Below, piece after piece: positions 35,426-44,499 of a stretch of DNA of 64,000 nucleotides (the stretch's first letter is position 1; every line of letters begins with the position of its first letter). The notes below the pieces were generated by a model. The model was given only the letters and a program-made list of their open reading frames with translations. It was not told where the DNA came from and did no database searches. Source of the stretch: Occallatibacter riparius. GTDB taxonomy: Bacteria > Acidobacteriota > Terriglobia > Terriglobales > Acidobacteriaceae. A program made the translations under genes and the position numbers. The DNA lies in the NCBI RefSeq assembly GCF_025264625.1, contig NZ_CP093313.1:3844001-3908000 (forward strand). Direction: 5' to 3'.

Positions 35426-38122
35426 TTACTGACGGAGGTTTTCGGTCTGGAAGGGGAGGCCGGTCTCGGGGGATTGCATCGGGTCGGCGTCCTTGTTGGG
35501 GGCGATGGAAACGCCGGCGGCGGAGGCCGGTTCGATGGTGGTGTTGAAGCCGTCGAGGAGGATGAGGGCGTCTTCGCCGTGGAGATCTTTGAGATCGGCG
35601 TCGATGTTGATGGTGCGGCTTTCGCCGGGGACGAGCGAGACGTAGTTCTCGTCGTAGAAGACGGGCAGCACGCGCTCACCGGACTTGCGGCGGAGCTGGA
35701 TGTGGGTCATCAGCGCGATGTTCTTCGACGGGTTGCGCAGGGTGACGGTGATGCGAGCGCGGCCGGACTCGTCGTGGCGGCTGAGCTCGGATTGCAGCGT
35801 GACGGGAGCGAGCTTGCTGAGGTCGGTGAGGTCGTCGGGGTGGGGGTCAGTGTTGGCGCGCCAGTAGAAGTTGGTGGAGAGCAGCTTGCCAGTTGAGTCG
35901 TGCAGGTCGAGCTTGACGAAGTTGACGTTGGAGGTGCTGGCCGGGAATTCGATGGGGCCAATGGAGGTGGCGAAATCGGGCGGCGCGGTGAAGTGGCGCT
36001 GGTACTGGAGGGCTACGGAGCCGTCGAGGTTGTAGACGGAGACGTCGGCGACGGCGTTCTCAAGCGGCGTGGGCAGGTTGTTGATGATCTGGACTTCGCC
36101 GTTGGCCTGGTTGAACTGGATGTGCTGGAGCTCGCCGGCCGAGCGGGTACCGAAGAGCGATGCACTGGGCTCGAGGTCGTAGTGGTAGAGCTGCCAGACG
36201 AAGCTGGGCTGCGCGGGCGCGGACATCCAGGTGATGACGGCGGTGGTCTGGTGGAAGAGCTGGGCGTTGCGGCCTTCGTACATGGCGCGGTAGGCCTCGT
36301 AGTTCATGAGCTGCGCCTTGCGGACGAAGTCGGCGAGGTTTCGGACCTTGCCATAGCGGTCCTCAAGCTGGCCCTTGTATTTGTCACCCCACTGCGCGCC
36401 CTTGGCGAAGTCGTGCTCGGCCCAGTCGTCGGTGATGGTCTCCCAGTCTTTCTGGGGCATCATGCCCTTGATGGATTCGAGGGTGGGGACGGAGAGGGAG
36501 CCGGTTTCGGTTTTGAAGAAGTCGTCGGTAACGATGTAAAAGTCGCGGGGAGCGCGCCAGTGGTAAGGGCCGTTGGAGCGGACGCCGGCGCCCGATGTGG
36601 AGCTGGGCTGATAGCGGCGGGTGGGTTCGAGTTCGGCCATCAGCTTCTGGAGCTCGTCGTCGATGGACTTGGGCGGGAATCCCTCGTTACGCGCGCACCA
36701 GACGGCGATGGACGGGTGGTTGCGATAGCGGAGGATTTTGTCGCGCACGTTGGCCATGTAGGTGGCGAGGTCTTCGGGGTCGGGGCCGTCAGAGGGATTG
36801 GGCTGGAAGAACTCGTCCCAGAGCAGGATGCCGTATTTGTCGCAGAGCTCGTAGAAGTCGGGGCCGGTGGACTGGCCGACCCAGTTGCGGATGAGGTTGA
36901 GGTTGGCGAGCTGGTGGAGATGGATTTCGGCATCAAGGCGCTCGCGGGGGATGCGCTTGAGCATTTCGTCGAGGCCCCAGTCGCCGCCTCGGATGAAGAC
37001 GCGCACGCCGTTGACGCTGATGGTGAGGTTTTCGGAATCGGGAACGGAGTAGGAGATTCTGCGGATGCCGAAGGTGACGTCTTGCGCGTCGGATGTGGCG
37101 TTGCCGGCGTCGAAGCTGAGGTGAAGCGAGTAGAGGTTCTGCGGGCCGTAGCCGTTGGGCCACCAGAGGCGCGGGTTGTCGATATGGAGAGCCGGTGTGG
37201 ATTTCGGATCGAAGGTGACTTTCTGCGAAGAGTGCGCGGGAATCTCAACAGGCTGCTCGAAGTGAATGCTCTCTATGTCGCCTTTGAGGACGCCTTTCTG
37301 CGGCTGGTCGGTGACATTCTCGACGGTGGCCTGGACGACGACGTCGGAGGAGTCGGTGCGCGGCAGGGGGAGGTCGGTGGTGACGAGAGGGTCCTTCACG
37401 AGGACGGGGCCGGTGGCGGAGAGGTAGACCTTTTGCCAGATGCCGGTATCGCGGTCACGGATGGCGGGGAGCCAGTCCCAGCCGATGGTGGAAAGGAAGG
37501 TGGGGCCGTCGAGCGCGGTGATGCCGCCGTTCTGGCCCAGGCCGTTTTTCAGCGTGTGCTCGTGAGGCACGCCGGGGTGGGGCTGGGGGGTCACGAGAAC
37601 AGCGACGATCGCCTTCTGGCCGGGCTTCACGCGATCGGTGATGTCGAACTTGCCGCGGATGAATGCGCCGCGTGTGGTTCCGATCTTTTTGCCGTTGACC
37701 CAGATTTCGGACGAGTAGTTGATGCCGTCGAAGTTGAGCCAGACGTGATGGCCGGCGTAGTCGGCGGGGATGTCGATGACATCGCGGTACCAGTAGGAGG
37801 TCTTATTGAGGGACTCGGGGATGATCTCGGGGCGGTTGTTTTCGCCGTAGGCTGGGTCGGGGTAGACCTTGTTGTTGACAAGGGTGGTGAGAACGGTGCC
37901 GGGGACGGTGGCGGTGTACCAGTCTTTGGCTTTGAAGCTGGCGGAGGCCACTTTTTCGGCGGAGTCTTTGACTCTGGCGGAGTCTTGGAGCTGCCAGCCG
38001 GAGGTGAGGGTGACGGAGGAGGGAGGAGCGGGGCGAGTCTCGGATTGGGCGGCTGAGAAATGGGAGAGGAGTGTGAGTGGGACCGATATCAAGGCAAGGT
38101 ACAAGGGCTTTCGGGTAATCAA
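35426..38122 (-). CDS. Glycoside hydrolase family 2, exo-glucosaminidase/mannosidase-like, exported
   Basis: 898 aa with signal peptide MITRKPLYLALISVPLTLLS ending AAQ. Domain order is typical of GH2: sugar-binding jelly roll (~40-220, with YWYRDVIDIPADYAGHHVWL-type sequence), Ig-like sandwich, TIM barrel, then Ig-like C-terminal domains. The acid/base is Glu ~480 in WCARNEGFP and a nucleophile candidate is the Glu in KTETGSLSVP (~539). The segment DWLPAIRDRDTGIWQKVYL matches the exo-beta-D-glucosaminidase (CsxA) branch more than lacZ. Substrate may be chitosan oligomers or mannosides (inference). TTG start 38122 with AGGA upstream. Confidence 0.9.
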   Translation of the reverse strand: MITRKPLYLALISVPLTLLSHFSAAQSETRPAPPSSVTLTSGWQLQDSARVKDSAEKVASASFKAKDWYTATVPGTVLTTLVNNKVYPDPAYGENNRPEIIPESLNKTSYWYRDVIDIPADYAGHHVWLNFDGINYSSEIWVNGKKIGTTRGAFIRGKFDITDRVKPGQKAIVAVLVTPQPHPGVPHEHTLKNGLGQNGGITALDGPTFLSTIGWDWLPAIRDRDTGIWQKVYLSATGPVLVKDPLVTTDLPLPRTDSSDVVVQATVENVTDQPQKGVLKGDIESIHFEQPVEIPAHSSQKVTFDPKSTPALHIDNPRLWWPNGYGPQNLYSLHLSFDAGNATSDAQDVTFGIRRISYSVPDSENLTISVNGVRVFIRGGDWGLDEMLKRIPRERLDAEIHLHQLANLNLIRNWVGQSTGPDFYELCDKYGILLWDEFFQPNPSDGPDPEDLATYMANVRDKILRYRNHPSIAVWCARNEGFPPKSIDDELQKLMAELEPTRRYQPSSTSGAGVRSNGPYHWRAPRDFYIVTDDFFKTETGSLSVPTLESIKGMMPQKDWETITDDWAEHDFAKGAQWGDKYKGQLEDRYGKVRNLADFVRKAQLMNYEAYRAMYEGRNAQLFHQTTAVITWMSAPAQPSFVWQLYHYDLEPSASLFGTRSAGELQHIQFNQANGEVQIINNLPTPLENAVADVSVYNLDGSVALQYQRHFTAPPDFATSIGPIEFPASTSNVNFVKLDLHDSTGKLLSTNFYWRANTDPHPDDLTDLSKLAPVTLQSELSRHDESGRARITVTLRNPSKNIALMTHIQLRRKSGERVLPVFYDENYVSLVPGESRTINIDADLKDLHGEDALILLDGFNTTIEPASAAGVSIAPNKDADPMQSPETGLPFQTENLRQ

Positions 38123-38250
38123 GGAGGCTTCCTCACTCTTTGAAATTTTCGCGAGCGGATGGAGCTGTGCGCGATGGACTCTGACATTGTAGACGCGGAG
38201 GGCGGGCGTGGCTTTACTGGGGCAGAATAGCTTCAGGCGGATGAACAGTC

Positions 38251-39057
38251 ATGAGAGAGAAAATTGCAGACTTCTACGAGCCGCTCGCGGCGGTGTATCA
38301 CCTGATCTTCGAGGACTGGGATGCGTCGATTGCGCGGCAGGCGAAAGTGGTTGATCGCCTGATTCGGAACGAACTGGGTCAGGCGCCGCTGCGCATTCTG
38401 GATTGCGCATGCGGGATTGGAACACAGGCAATTGGGCTGGCTCAGCTCGGGCATTTGCTGACGGCATCGGATGTGTGCGACGCCGCAGTGGAGAGGGCGC
38501 AGAAGGAGGCTCAACAGAGAGGGCTCACGATTGCATTTCATGTTTCCGACATGACTGGGTTACGCGAGATCGAAGAGAGCGGCTTCGACGCAGTGGTGGC
38601 TCTCGACAATGCCCTGCCACATTTGGAGAAGGATGAGCTGAGCGCGGCCGTTCAGACGATGGCTGGCAAGCTCCGGGATAGCGGCCTGCTGCTTGCGAGT
38701 ATGCGCGACTACGACAAGCTGATTCTCGAGAGGCCGTCGGTGCAGGGACCGACGTTTTATGGCGGGGTGGTTGACCGGCGGATCGTGCACCAGGTTTGGG
38801 ATTGGATTGCTGAAGACAGATACAGGGTGCATATGTACATCACAGAGAAGAACGGTGGGGCTTGGCGCTTGCACCACTTTGTGGGAGAGTATCGCGCTGT
38901 GCTGCGGAACGAGGTGAGGGACACGCTGGCGGAGGCGGGATTCGACCAGATACGGTGGCTCATGCCTGAGGAGAGCGGCTTCTATCAACCACTGCTGGTG
39001 GCGCGCAAACAGCGTGAACAAGAGGCGGCGGGGAAGCGGGCGGAGCGCATCGGATAA
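38251..39057 (+). CDS. Class I SAM-dependent methyltransferase (268 aa)
   Basis: Rossmann methyltransferase with SAM motif I ILDCACGIGTQAIGLAQLG (about 50-68), an acidic end of strand 2 (TASDVCDAAVERA) and motif GFDAVVALDNALPHL for strand 4. Glycine/sarcosine-N-methyltransferase-like proteins have a similar layout, including the YGGVVDRR region, but the substrate is not fixed by sequence. Starts ATG 38251. malQ begins 8 bases after its stop and may be cotranscribed. Confidence 0.87.
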   Translation: MREKIADFYEPLAAVYHLIFEDWDASIARQAKVVDRLIRNELGQAPLRILDCACGIGTQAIGLAQLGHLLTASDVCDAAVERAQKEAQQRGLTIAFHVSDMTGLREIEESGFDAVVALDNALPHLEKDELSAAVQTMAGKLRDSGLLLASMRDYDKLILERPSVQGPTFYGGVVDRRIVHQVWDWIAEDRYRVHMYITEKNGGAWRLHHFVGEYRAVLRNEVRDTLAEAGFDQIRWLMPEESGFYQPLLVARKQREQEAAGKRAERIG

Positions 39058-39064
39058 TGGTGAC

Positions 39065-40615
39065 ATGAATTTCCAGCGTTCTTCTGGCATTTTGTTGCAC
39101 GTCAGCTCCCTGCCTTCTTATGGCGGTATTGGCGATATGGGGCCGGCCGCGTATGACTTCATCCAGTTTCTTGCCGATGCGAAGCAGCATGTGTGGCAGG
39201 TGTTGCCGCTATGTCCGACGGGATATGGGAACTCGCCGTATGCGAGCTCGTCGGCGTTTGCAGGGAATCCTTATTTGATCAGCCTGGAGTTTCTATCCGA
39301 TTGGGGTTGGATCAAGGGCGAGCGCATTGCGGGGCTGGCGGGGCGCGGCGGGGCGGTGGATTTCCACGAGGTGGAGACGCGCAAGCTGCCGCTGCTGTAT
39401 GAGGCTGCGGGGAATTTTCTGGATGATGGCGCGGGGCGATGGCCGGAACAGTGGAAGCAGTTTGAGGCGTTCTGCAAGGCTGAGGCGAACTGGCTGAAGG
39501 ACTACACGATGTATGCGGTGCTGCGCGCGAAGTACAACACGGGCGCGTGGACGGCGTGGCCGGAGCAAGTGCGGAAGCGCGATGACGCGGCGCTGGATGA
39601 GTTGGTGCGGGAGCATGGGCGGGAGCTGGCGTTGGAGCGGGTGCTGCAGTTTGCGTTTGCGCTGCAGTGGGGGCATCTGCGCGAGGCCGCGGCGAAGCAG
39701 GCGATACGCATTTTGGGCGATGTGGCGATTTTTGTCAGCATGGATTCGGCGGATGTGTGGGCGCACCCGGAACTGTTTGAGCTGGATGCGGACCTGAAGC
39801 CGGTGCGCGTGGCGGGCGTGCCGCCGGATTATTTTTCGGCGACCGGGCAGCGGTGGGGCAATCCGCTGTACCGGTGGGATGTGCTGCGTGAGCGCGGGTT
39901 CGACTGGTGGATTCAGCGGATGGCGAGAGCGCACCAGGTGTATGACATTGTGCGGCTGGATCACTTCCGGGGGTTCGAGGCGTACTGGGCGATTCCGGCA
40001 GAGGAGGAGACGGCGATCAACGGCAAGTGGGTGAAGGCGCCGGGGATGGAGCTGTTCCAGGCGCTGGAGCGCGCGCTGGGGCCGCTGGCGATTGTGGCGG
40101 AGGACCTGGGGCTGATTACGAAGGAAGTGGATCAGTTGCGGATGGACGCGGGGTTTCCGGGGATGCGCGTGATGCAGTTCGGGTTCAGCGACAAGGGCGC
40201 GCATATGCATTTGCCGCACCAGTACACGCTGGATACGGTGGCGTATACGGGCACGCACGATAACGACACGACGCGCGGATGGTGGGACAACGCGGGCTCG
40301 GCGGAACGCAAGGCGGCGAGGGCGTATATCGGAGAGCCGCCGCATCGTGACGGGAAGGCATGCCCGGTGTGGCCGATGATTCGCGCGGTGCAGGGGAGCG
40401 TGGCGCAGCTTGCGATTGTGCCGGTGCAGGATCTGTTCGAGATGGGGTCAGAGGCGCGGATGAATACGCCTGCGGTGCCCGCGGGGAACTGGAGCTGGCG
40501 CGCGCCGGAAGGCCGGTGGACGAAAGAGCTGGCGGAGAAGCTGGCGGCGCTGGCGGAGGTTACGGATCGGGAGAAGGACCCGTTGGAGAGGCAGGGAGTA
40601 GGGAATAGGGAGTAG
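39065..40615 (+). CDS. malQ: 4-alpha-glucanotransferase (amylomaltase, GH77)
   Basis: Transfers alpha-1,4-glucan segments in maltodextrin/glycogen metabolism. The 516-aa length fits bacterial amylomaltase. The catalytic trio is complete: nucleophile Asp299 in VRLDHFRGF, acid/base Glu346 in IVAEDLGLI and Asp399 in GTHDNDTTRGWW. The N terminus RSSGILLHVSSLPSYGGIGD is diagnostic. ATG 39065 is used because an upstream in-frame codon overlaps the previous gene. Codon choice is strongly G/C-ending. Confidence 0.96.
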   Translation: MNFQRSSGILLHVSSLPSYGGIGDMGPAAYDFIQFLADAKQHVWQVLPLCPTGYGNSPYASSSAFAGNPYLISLEFLSDWGWIKGERIAGLAGRGGAVDFHEVETRKLPLLYEAAGNFLDDGAGRWPEQWKQFEAFCKAEANWLKDYTMYAVLRAKYNTGAWTAWPEQVRKRDDAALDELVREHGRELALERVLQFAFALQWGHLREAAAKQAIRILGDVAIFVSMDSADVWAHPELFELDADLKPVRVAGVPPDYFSATGQRWGNPLYRWDVLRERGFDWWIQRMARAHQVYDIVRLDHFRGFEAYWAIPAEEETAINGKWVKAPGMELFQALERALGPLAIVAEDLGLITKEVDQLRMDAGFPGMRVMQFGFSDKGAHMHLPHQYTLDTVAYTGTHDNDTTRGWWDNAGSAERKAARAYIGEPPHRDGKACPVWPMIRAVQGSVAQLAIVPVQDLFEMGSEARMNTPAVPAGNWSWRAPEGRWTKELAEKLAALAEVTDREKDPLERQGVGNRE

Positions 40616-40627
40616 GGAATAGAAAAG

Positions 40628-41173
40628 CTAGCGCGAGAGGTCGAGGTATTCGAGGGCCGGCTCTTTCGGGAACGAGTGGATGGCTAGCATCTTGTAGATC
40701 AGGGCGAAGGCTTCTTCTTCGGAGAGGCATGATCCGAACTTGCGGGTCTTTCCGTTTAAGTCGAAGCAGATGATGCCTGGATAACTTGGCTGACCCATTC
40801 CGGTAATCGGGCGATATCGGAGATCGTAAATTTCGCTCGTTGCGAAGGACCTTTGACGGATCTCCATGCCGGCAAGCGTGTAAGTTAACTTGAGCAGGGA
40901 AGGATCGAGTGTGAGGGCAATGCGCCCGAAGAGGCTCCACATTATCGTTCCAAATGTATATACGCCGGCAATCGACCAGAGTGTCAGCCATAGCAAGAAT
41001 GGCGAGCCGCCGTTTTCCCATTTCTTTCCGAAAAGTTGAGTTCCTCCATATATCCAGAACGTGAGCCAACCACAGAGGAACAGCGTTCGCCACCCCCCCA
41101 TCCAGCCGGGGATTTCAATGCGAATGCCATTCGTGGTTCTCTCCCAAGTTAGTTTGCCGCTGAGTCTTTCCAT
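40628..41173 (-). CDS. Membrane protein of unknown function with two N-terminal helices (181 aa)
   Basis: Helices at about 28-46 (WRTLFLCGWLTFWIYGG) and 60-82 (FLLWLTLWSIAGVYTFGTIM), followed by a ~100-residue soluble domain with a beta-rich pattern (ALTLDPSLLKLTYTLAG, RSFATSEIYDLRY, GIICFDLNGKTRKFG), reminiscent of bacterial PH-like membrane proteins. It converges with malQ and is divergent from the ABC transporter. AT content is higher than neighbours. Confidence 0.6.
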   Translation of the reverse strand: MERLSGKLTWERTTNGIRIEIPGWMGGWRTLFLCGWLTFWIYGGTQLFGKKWENGGSPFLLWLTLWSIAGVYTFGTIMWSLFGRIALTLDPSLLKLTYTLAGMEIRQRSFATSEIYDLRYRPITGMGQPSYPGIICFDLNGKTRKFGSCLSEEEAFALIYKMLAIHSFPKEPALEYLDLSR

Positions 41174-41245
41174 GGAGTCTGGATCATCTTAACTTGAGCG
41201 CGCCGGGCTTTGTCTGCGTCTGCTTCCTTGTTATTCTTGCCGCAC

Positions 41246-42043
41246 ATGGAAACTGCTGCGATTCAGACGCACGGGCTCACACGGCGGTTTGGCGAGTTGA
41301 CCGCTGTCGATAACGTCACATTCAGCGTGGCGCAGGGACAGTTCTTTGGATTTCTGGGGCCGAATGGGGCGGGCAAGTCGACCACGATCAAGATGCTGAC
41401 TGGGTTGCTGGAGCCGAGCTCCGGGTCGGTTGAGATTCTGGGGCAGCCGTTCAGCGCGAACGCGCTGGACCTGAAACGGCAGATTGGCGTGGTTCCGGAA
41501 GGTATGGCGCTGCTGGGGCGGCTGACTGCGCCGGAGTACCTGCGATTTGTAGGGCGCATGTATGGGCTTGATCGCGAGACGACGAATCGGCGGGCCGAGG
41601 AACTGCTCGAGTTCATGCAACTGGCGAACGAGAGCCGCAAGCTGGTTACGGATTTTTCGCACGGCATGCAGAAGAAGCTGGCGCTGGCCGCTGCGGTGAT
41701 CCATGGGCCGAAGGTGTTGTTTCTCGATGAGCCGTTCGAGGGCGTGGACGCGATTGCCGCGGGGATGCTGAAGACGATGCTGCATGGGATGATTCAGCGC
41801 GGCGCGACGATTTTTTTGACGACGCACGTACTGGAGATTGTGGAGCGCCTGTGCAGTCACGTGGCGATCATCAGCCAGGGACGGCTGGTGGCGAATGGGT
41901 CGATTGAGGAACTGCGCGCGGGTGTTGCGAGCAGCGTGCCCGGAGCGGACGGTAGCCAGAAGCTCACGCTCGAGCAGATTTTTCTGTCGATTGTGGGGGC
42001 GGGCGGAATGGAGCCGGCGCAGGAGCTGTCATGGCTGGCTTAG
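41246..42043 (+). CDS. ABC transporter ATP-binding protein
   Basis: 265-aa ATPase of an ABC-2 exporter. Walker A GPNGAGKST, Q-loop VVPEGMALLG, signature FSHGMQKKLALAAAV (variant of LSGGQ), Walker B VLFLDEPFEGVD and H-loop TTHVLE are in order. It pairs with the permease gene that overlaps its 3' end by 13 bases. The substrate is unknown; such pairs often export lipids, antibiotics or work in resistance. ATG 41246 starts at the conserved N terminus. Confidence 0.93.
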   Translation: METAAIQTHGLTRRFGELTAVDNVTFSVAQGQFFGFLGPNGAGKSTTIKMLTGLLEPSSGSVEILGQPFSANALDLKRQIGVVPEGMALLGRLTAPEYLRFVGRMYGLDRETTNRRAEELLEFMQLANESRKLVTDFSHGMQKKLALAAAVIHGPKVLFLDEPFEGVDAIAAGMLKTMLHGMIQRGATIFLTTHVLEIVERLCSHVAIISQGRLVANGSIEELRAGVASSVPGADGSQKLTLEQIFLSIVGAGGMEPAQELSWLA

Positions 42044-43722
42044 CCGAATCGCTGAATGGCATCGCAGGATCGAACGGACCGCTGAGCAAGAGGTCGCGCG
42101 CGCAGTATGGGGCGCTGGCGCAGATGCGGTGGAGCGCGTTCAGGAACACGATCCGCTCGACGCGGGGGGCGATGGAGCTGGGCGCACGCATTGTTACATC
42201 GGTGGTGTTTTCCTGCATGGGGCTGGGGATTGCGTTTGGCCTGGGCGCAGGCGCGTATGCGATGGTGGCGCATGGTGATGCGAAGTTTCTGCCATTTTTA
42301 TTCTGGTCAGTGTTCGTGTTGTGGCAACTTGTTCCGATTACGATTGCGTCGTTTCAACAGCAGTTCGACATGGCGGGGCTGCTGCGGTTTCCGGTGAGCT
42401 TTGGTTCGTTCTTTGTGCTGAATCTGCTGTTCGGGTTGATTGATGCGTCGACGATTGTGGGCGCGTTTTGCTGTGCGGGATTGTGGATTGGGATCACGCT
42501 GGCGCGGCCGGGGCTGTTCGCATGGGCGGGGCTGGCGCTGCTGATCTTCGCTGCGTTCAATGTGCTGCTGGTGCGCACGATTTTTGCGTGGATCGACCGG
42601 TGGCTGGCGCAACGGCGCACGCGCGAGATCGTGATGGCGATTTTCTTTGTGTTGATGCTGGGGCTGCAGCTGCTGAATCCGGCGTTGCACACGAGCGCGG
42701 GGAAGGCGCCGTTCAGTCCGGAGACGCGCGCGGCATTTCTGCACTGGATGCATGCGGCGAACGGGGTGCAGCGCTGGCTGCCGCCGGGGATGGCGTCGAT
42801 GGCTGTGCAGAAGGGCAGCGAGCATCTGCCGCTGCAGGGACTGGGCGCGCTGTGCGGCATCGGGCTGTTCGCGACGGTGACTGGGGCGACGCTGGCGACC
42901 CGGCTGAGAGCAGAGTATCGCGGCGAGAACCTGGGCGAAGGGCCAGCGAGAGCGAAGGCCGAGCCGAAGGGGCGCGAGTGGTCGATTGGCGGATCGGGTC
43001 CGATTGCTGCGGTTTTCGAGAAGGAACTGAGAACGCTGCTACGGGCGATTCCGCTGCTGTACCAGGTGGGTTCGCCGATCTTCGTTGTGTTCGTACTTTC
43101 GACTGTGAATCGGAACAACAAGCTCAGCTCTGGGCATTTGCCGCTGGGATTGTTGCTGGCTCTTGCGTACGCGATTGTGGGTTTCACACAACTGATCTAC
43201 AACAACCTGGGCGGCGAAGGGCCGGGCATTCAGTTGCTGTTTCTTTCGCCTACGCCGATTCGCACGGTGATTCTGGCGAAGAATCTTTTTCACGCGGCTC
43301 TGTTCGGGATCGATGCAGTGCTGGTGTCGATTGTGGCGTGCTGGACGGTGGGGACGCCGGCTCCGGATGCGCTTGCGGCGAGCGTGGCGTGGGTATTGTT
43401 CGCGCTTCCGGTGCATCTGGCAGTGGGGAACGCTTTCTCACTCATGATGCCGTACAAGATCAACCTGAGCCGCATTGGAAAGCAGAAGGGATCGCAGGCC
43501 AATGCGCTACTAAGCCTGCTGGGGCAGGCGATCACGCTGGGTGCAGGCGTGGGTGTGTTCGCACTGTGTGACTGGGCCGGCAAGCTGTGGCTGGCGATTC
43601 CGATCTTCCTGGTGCTGGCCGTGGGGGCGGTCGCTTTCTGGATGCATATGCTGAGCCGCGTGGATGCGATGGCGAATGCGCGGCGCGATGAGCTGATCAC
43701 GACGCTGGTGAAGGCCGAGTGA
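42031..43722 (+). CDS. ABC transporter permease (563 aa)
   Basis: About ten to twelve hydrophobic helices (for example IVGAFCCAGLWIGITLA, GVFALCDWAGKLWLAIPIFL). The N-terminal ~40 residues are hydrophilic and a cytoplasmic segment sits in the middle (~290-330, RAKAEPKGREWSIGG). It overlaps the ATPase gene, showing translational coupling. A twin-hairpin repeat starts 8 bases past its stop. Family level ABC-2/export type; no close family recognised. Confidence 0.85.
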   Translation: MAGLAESLNGIAGSNGPLSKRSRAQYGALAQMRWSAFRNTIRSTRGAMELGARIVTSVVFSCMGLGIAFGLGAGAYAMVAHGDAKFLPFLFWSVFVLWQLVPITIASFQQQFDMAGLLRFPVSFGSFFVLNLLFGLIDASTIVGAFCCAGLWIGITLARPGLFAWAGLALLIFAAFNVLLVRTIFAWIDRWLAQRRTREIVMAIFFVLMLGLQLLNPALHTSAGKAPFSPETRAAFLHWMHAANGVQRWLPPGMASMAVQKGSEHLPLQGLGALCGIGLFATVTGATLATRLRAEYRGENLGEGPARAKAEPKGREWSIGGSGPIAAVFEKELRTLLRAIPLLYQVGSPIFVVFVLSTVNRNNKLSSGHLPLGLLLALAYAIVGFTQLIYNNLGGEGPGIQLLFLSPTPIRTVILAKNLFHAALFGIDAVLVSIVACWTVGTPAPDALAASVAWVLFALPVHLAVGNAFSLMMPYKINLSRIGKQKGSQANALLSLLGQAITLGAGVGVFALCDWAGKLWLAIPIFLVLAVGAVAFWMHMLSRVDAMANARRDELITTLVKAE

Positions 43723-43729
43723 GCACCTG

Positions 43730-43822
43730 GCACCTGCGGTGCGGCCAGCTGCGCCTTCGGCGCCAATTGAGGCTGAATGAGAGTGGCGGTCTCCCACCCT
43801 TGCGACAGAAAGAAGTCGCAAG
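43730..43822 (+). repeat. Twin-hairpin repeat copy F plus inverted repeat
   Basis: GCACC-TGC-GGTGC GGCCAGCT GCGCC-TTC-GGCGC at 43730-43763, AATTGAGGCTGAATG, then CTTGCGAC (43799-43806) / GTCGCAAG (43815-43822) with an A-rich loop. Same plan as copy D. Last twin-hairpin copy seen in the window; none is seen after 44 kb. Confidence 0.83.
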
Positions 43823-43852
43823 AGCTCTGGGGCGAGCGCAGGGGACAACCGG

Positions 43853-44440
43853 TCAAACCCTCCTGGCGCCAGGGGGCTCCGGCTGCAGATGGAGGAGTAC
43901 GGCACCACACACGATTCCGAAACCCCACTGCGCAAATTTAAGAGATACCAGCATCGCGGTCGCAAAGAGCACAAAGGCGATGATTGTGCGCACTTTTGCT
44001 AGTCGACGCGAACGATGCGAAATCTCCTCAAGTTCGGCGTGTGTCAGCGCGTGGTGCTCGAAACTGAGGTAGGCCGCTTCTACGAGAACAAAATCAGTTG
44101 CATACACGAAGACCGGAACTGCAGCAAGACGGGTGTCGGCAACCCAAGCAGTTGTAAAGGGCACCAACGATACGGCAAACAGATGAGCGAAATTGATCCA
44201 AATGAGGCGTGCGGTCGGCTCTTCAGTGAAACGCAGCAGGTGATGATGATTGAGCCAGACGATCGCAACGAATACATAGCTGACCAGGTAGCTCAAAGCG
44301 GTCGGCCAGAGCGGCCAAAGAGCCGCGAACGTGGGATGTTCAGGCGGCTTCAGGTCGAGGACCATGATGGTGATGATGACGGCGAATACAGCGTCTGAGA
44401 ATGCCGCCAGTCTCTCGATTGTCGCTTTCCTCTGAGGCAT
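43853..44440 (-). CDS. TMEM175/DUF1211-family potassium-channel-like membrane protein
   Basis: 195 aa with six hydrophobic segments. The signature RLAAFSDAVFAVIITIMVLDL (core RxxxFSDxVFAxxxTxxxxD) at residues 10-30 is diagnostic of bacterial TMEM175 K+ channels, in which helix 1 forms the pore. Family members work as tetramers. Start ATG 44440. It is in the same orientation as the downstream hydrolase cluster but is the last gene before the repeat at 43.8 kb. Confidence 0.9.
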   Translation of the reverse strand: MPQRKATIERLAAFSDAVFAVIITIMVLDLKPPEHPTFAALWPLWPTALSYLVSYVFVAIVWLNHHHLLRFTEEPTARLIWINFAHLFAVSLVPFTTAWVADTRLAAVPVFVYATDFVLVEAAYLSFEHHALTHAELEEISHRSRRLAKVRTIIAFVLFATAMLVSLKFAQWGFGIVCGAVLLHLQPEPPGARRV

Positions 44441-44499
44441 ACCCGCTCCGTTTTTCCCTTAGGGCCCGATTAACTATTCCTTCTCGCAGCGCAGCTTGC

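Noticed and set aside
35900..38056. Plus-strand open frame of about 718 codons across the GH2 gene
   Set aside because: Antisense shadow caused by GC-rich third positions; Gly/Val/Glu-dominated composition with no motifs, while the minus frame has full GH2 signatures.
39293..40345. Minus-strand frame of 350 codons over malQ
   Set aside because: Arg/Gln/Leu-rich shadow; malQ has all GH77 catalytic residues on the plus strand.
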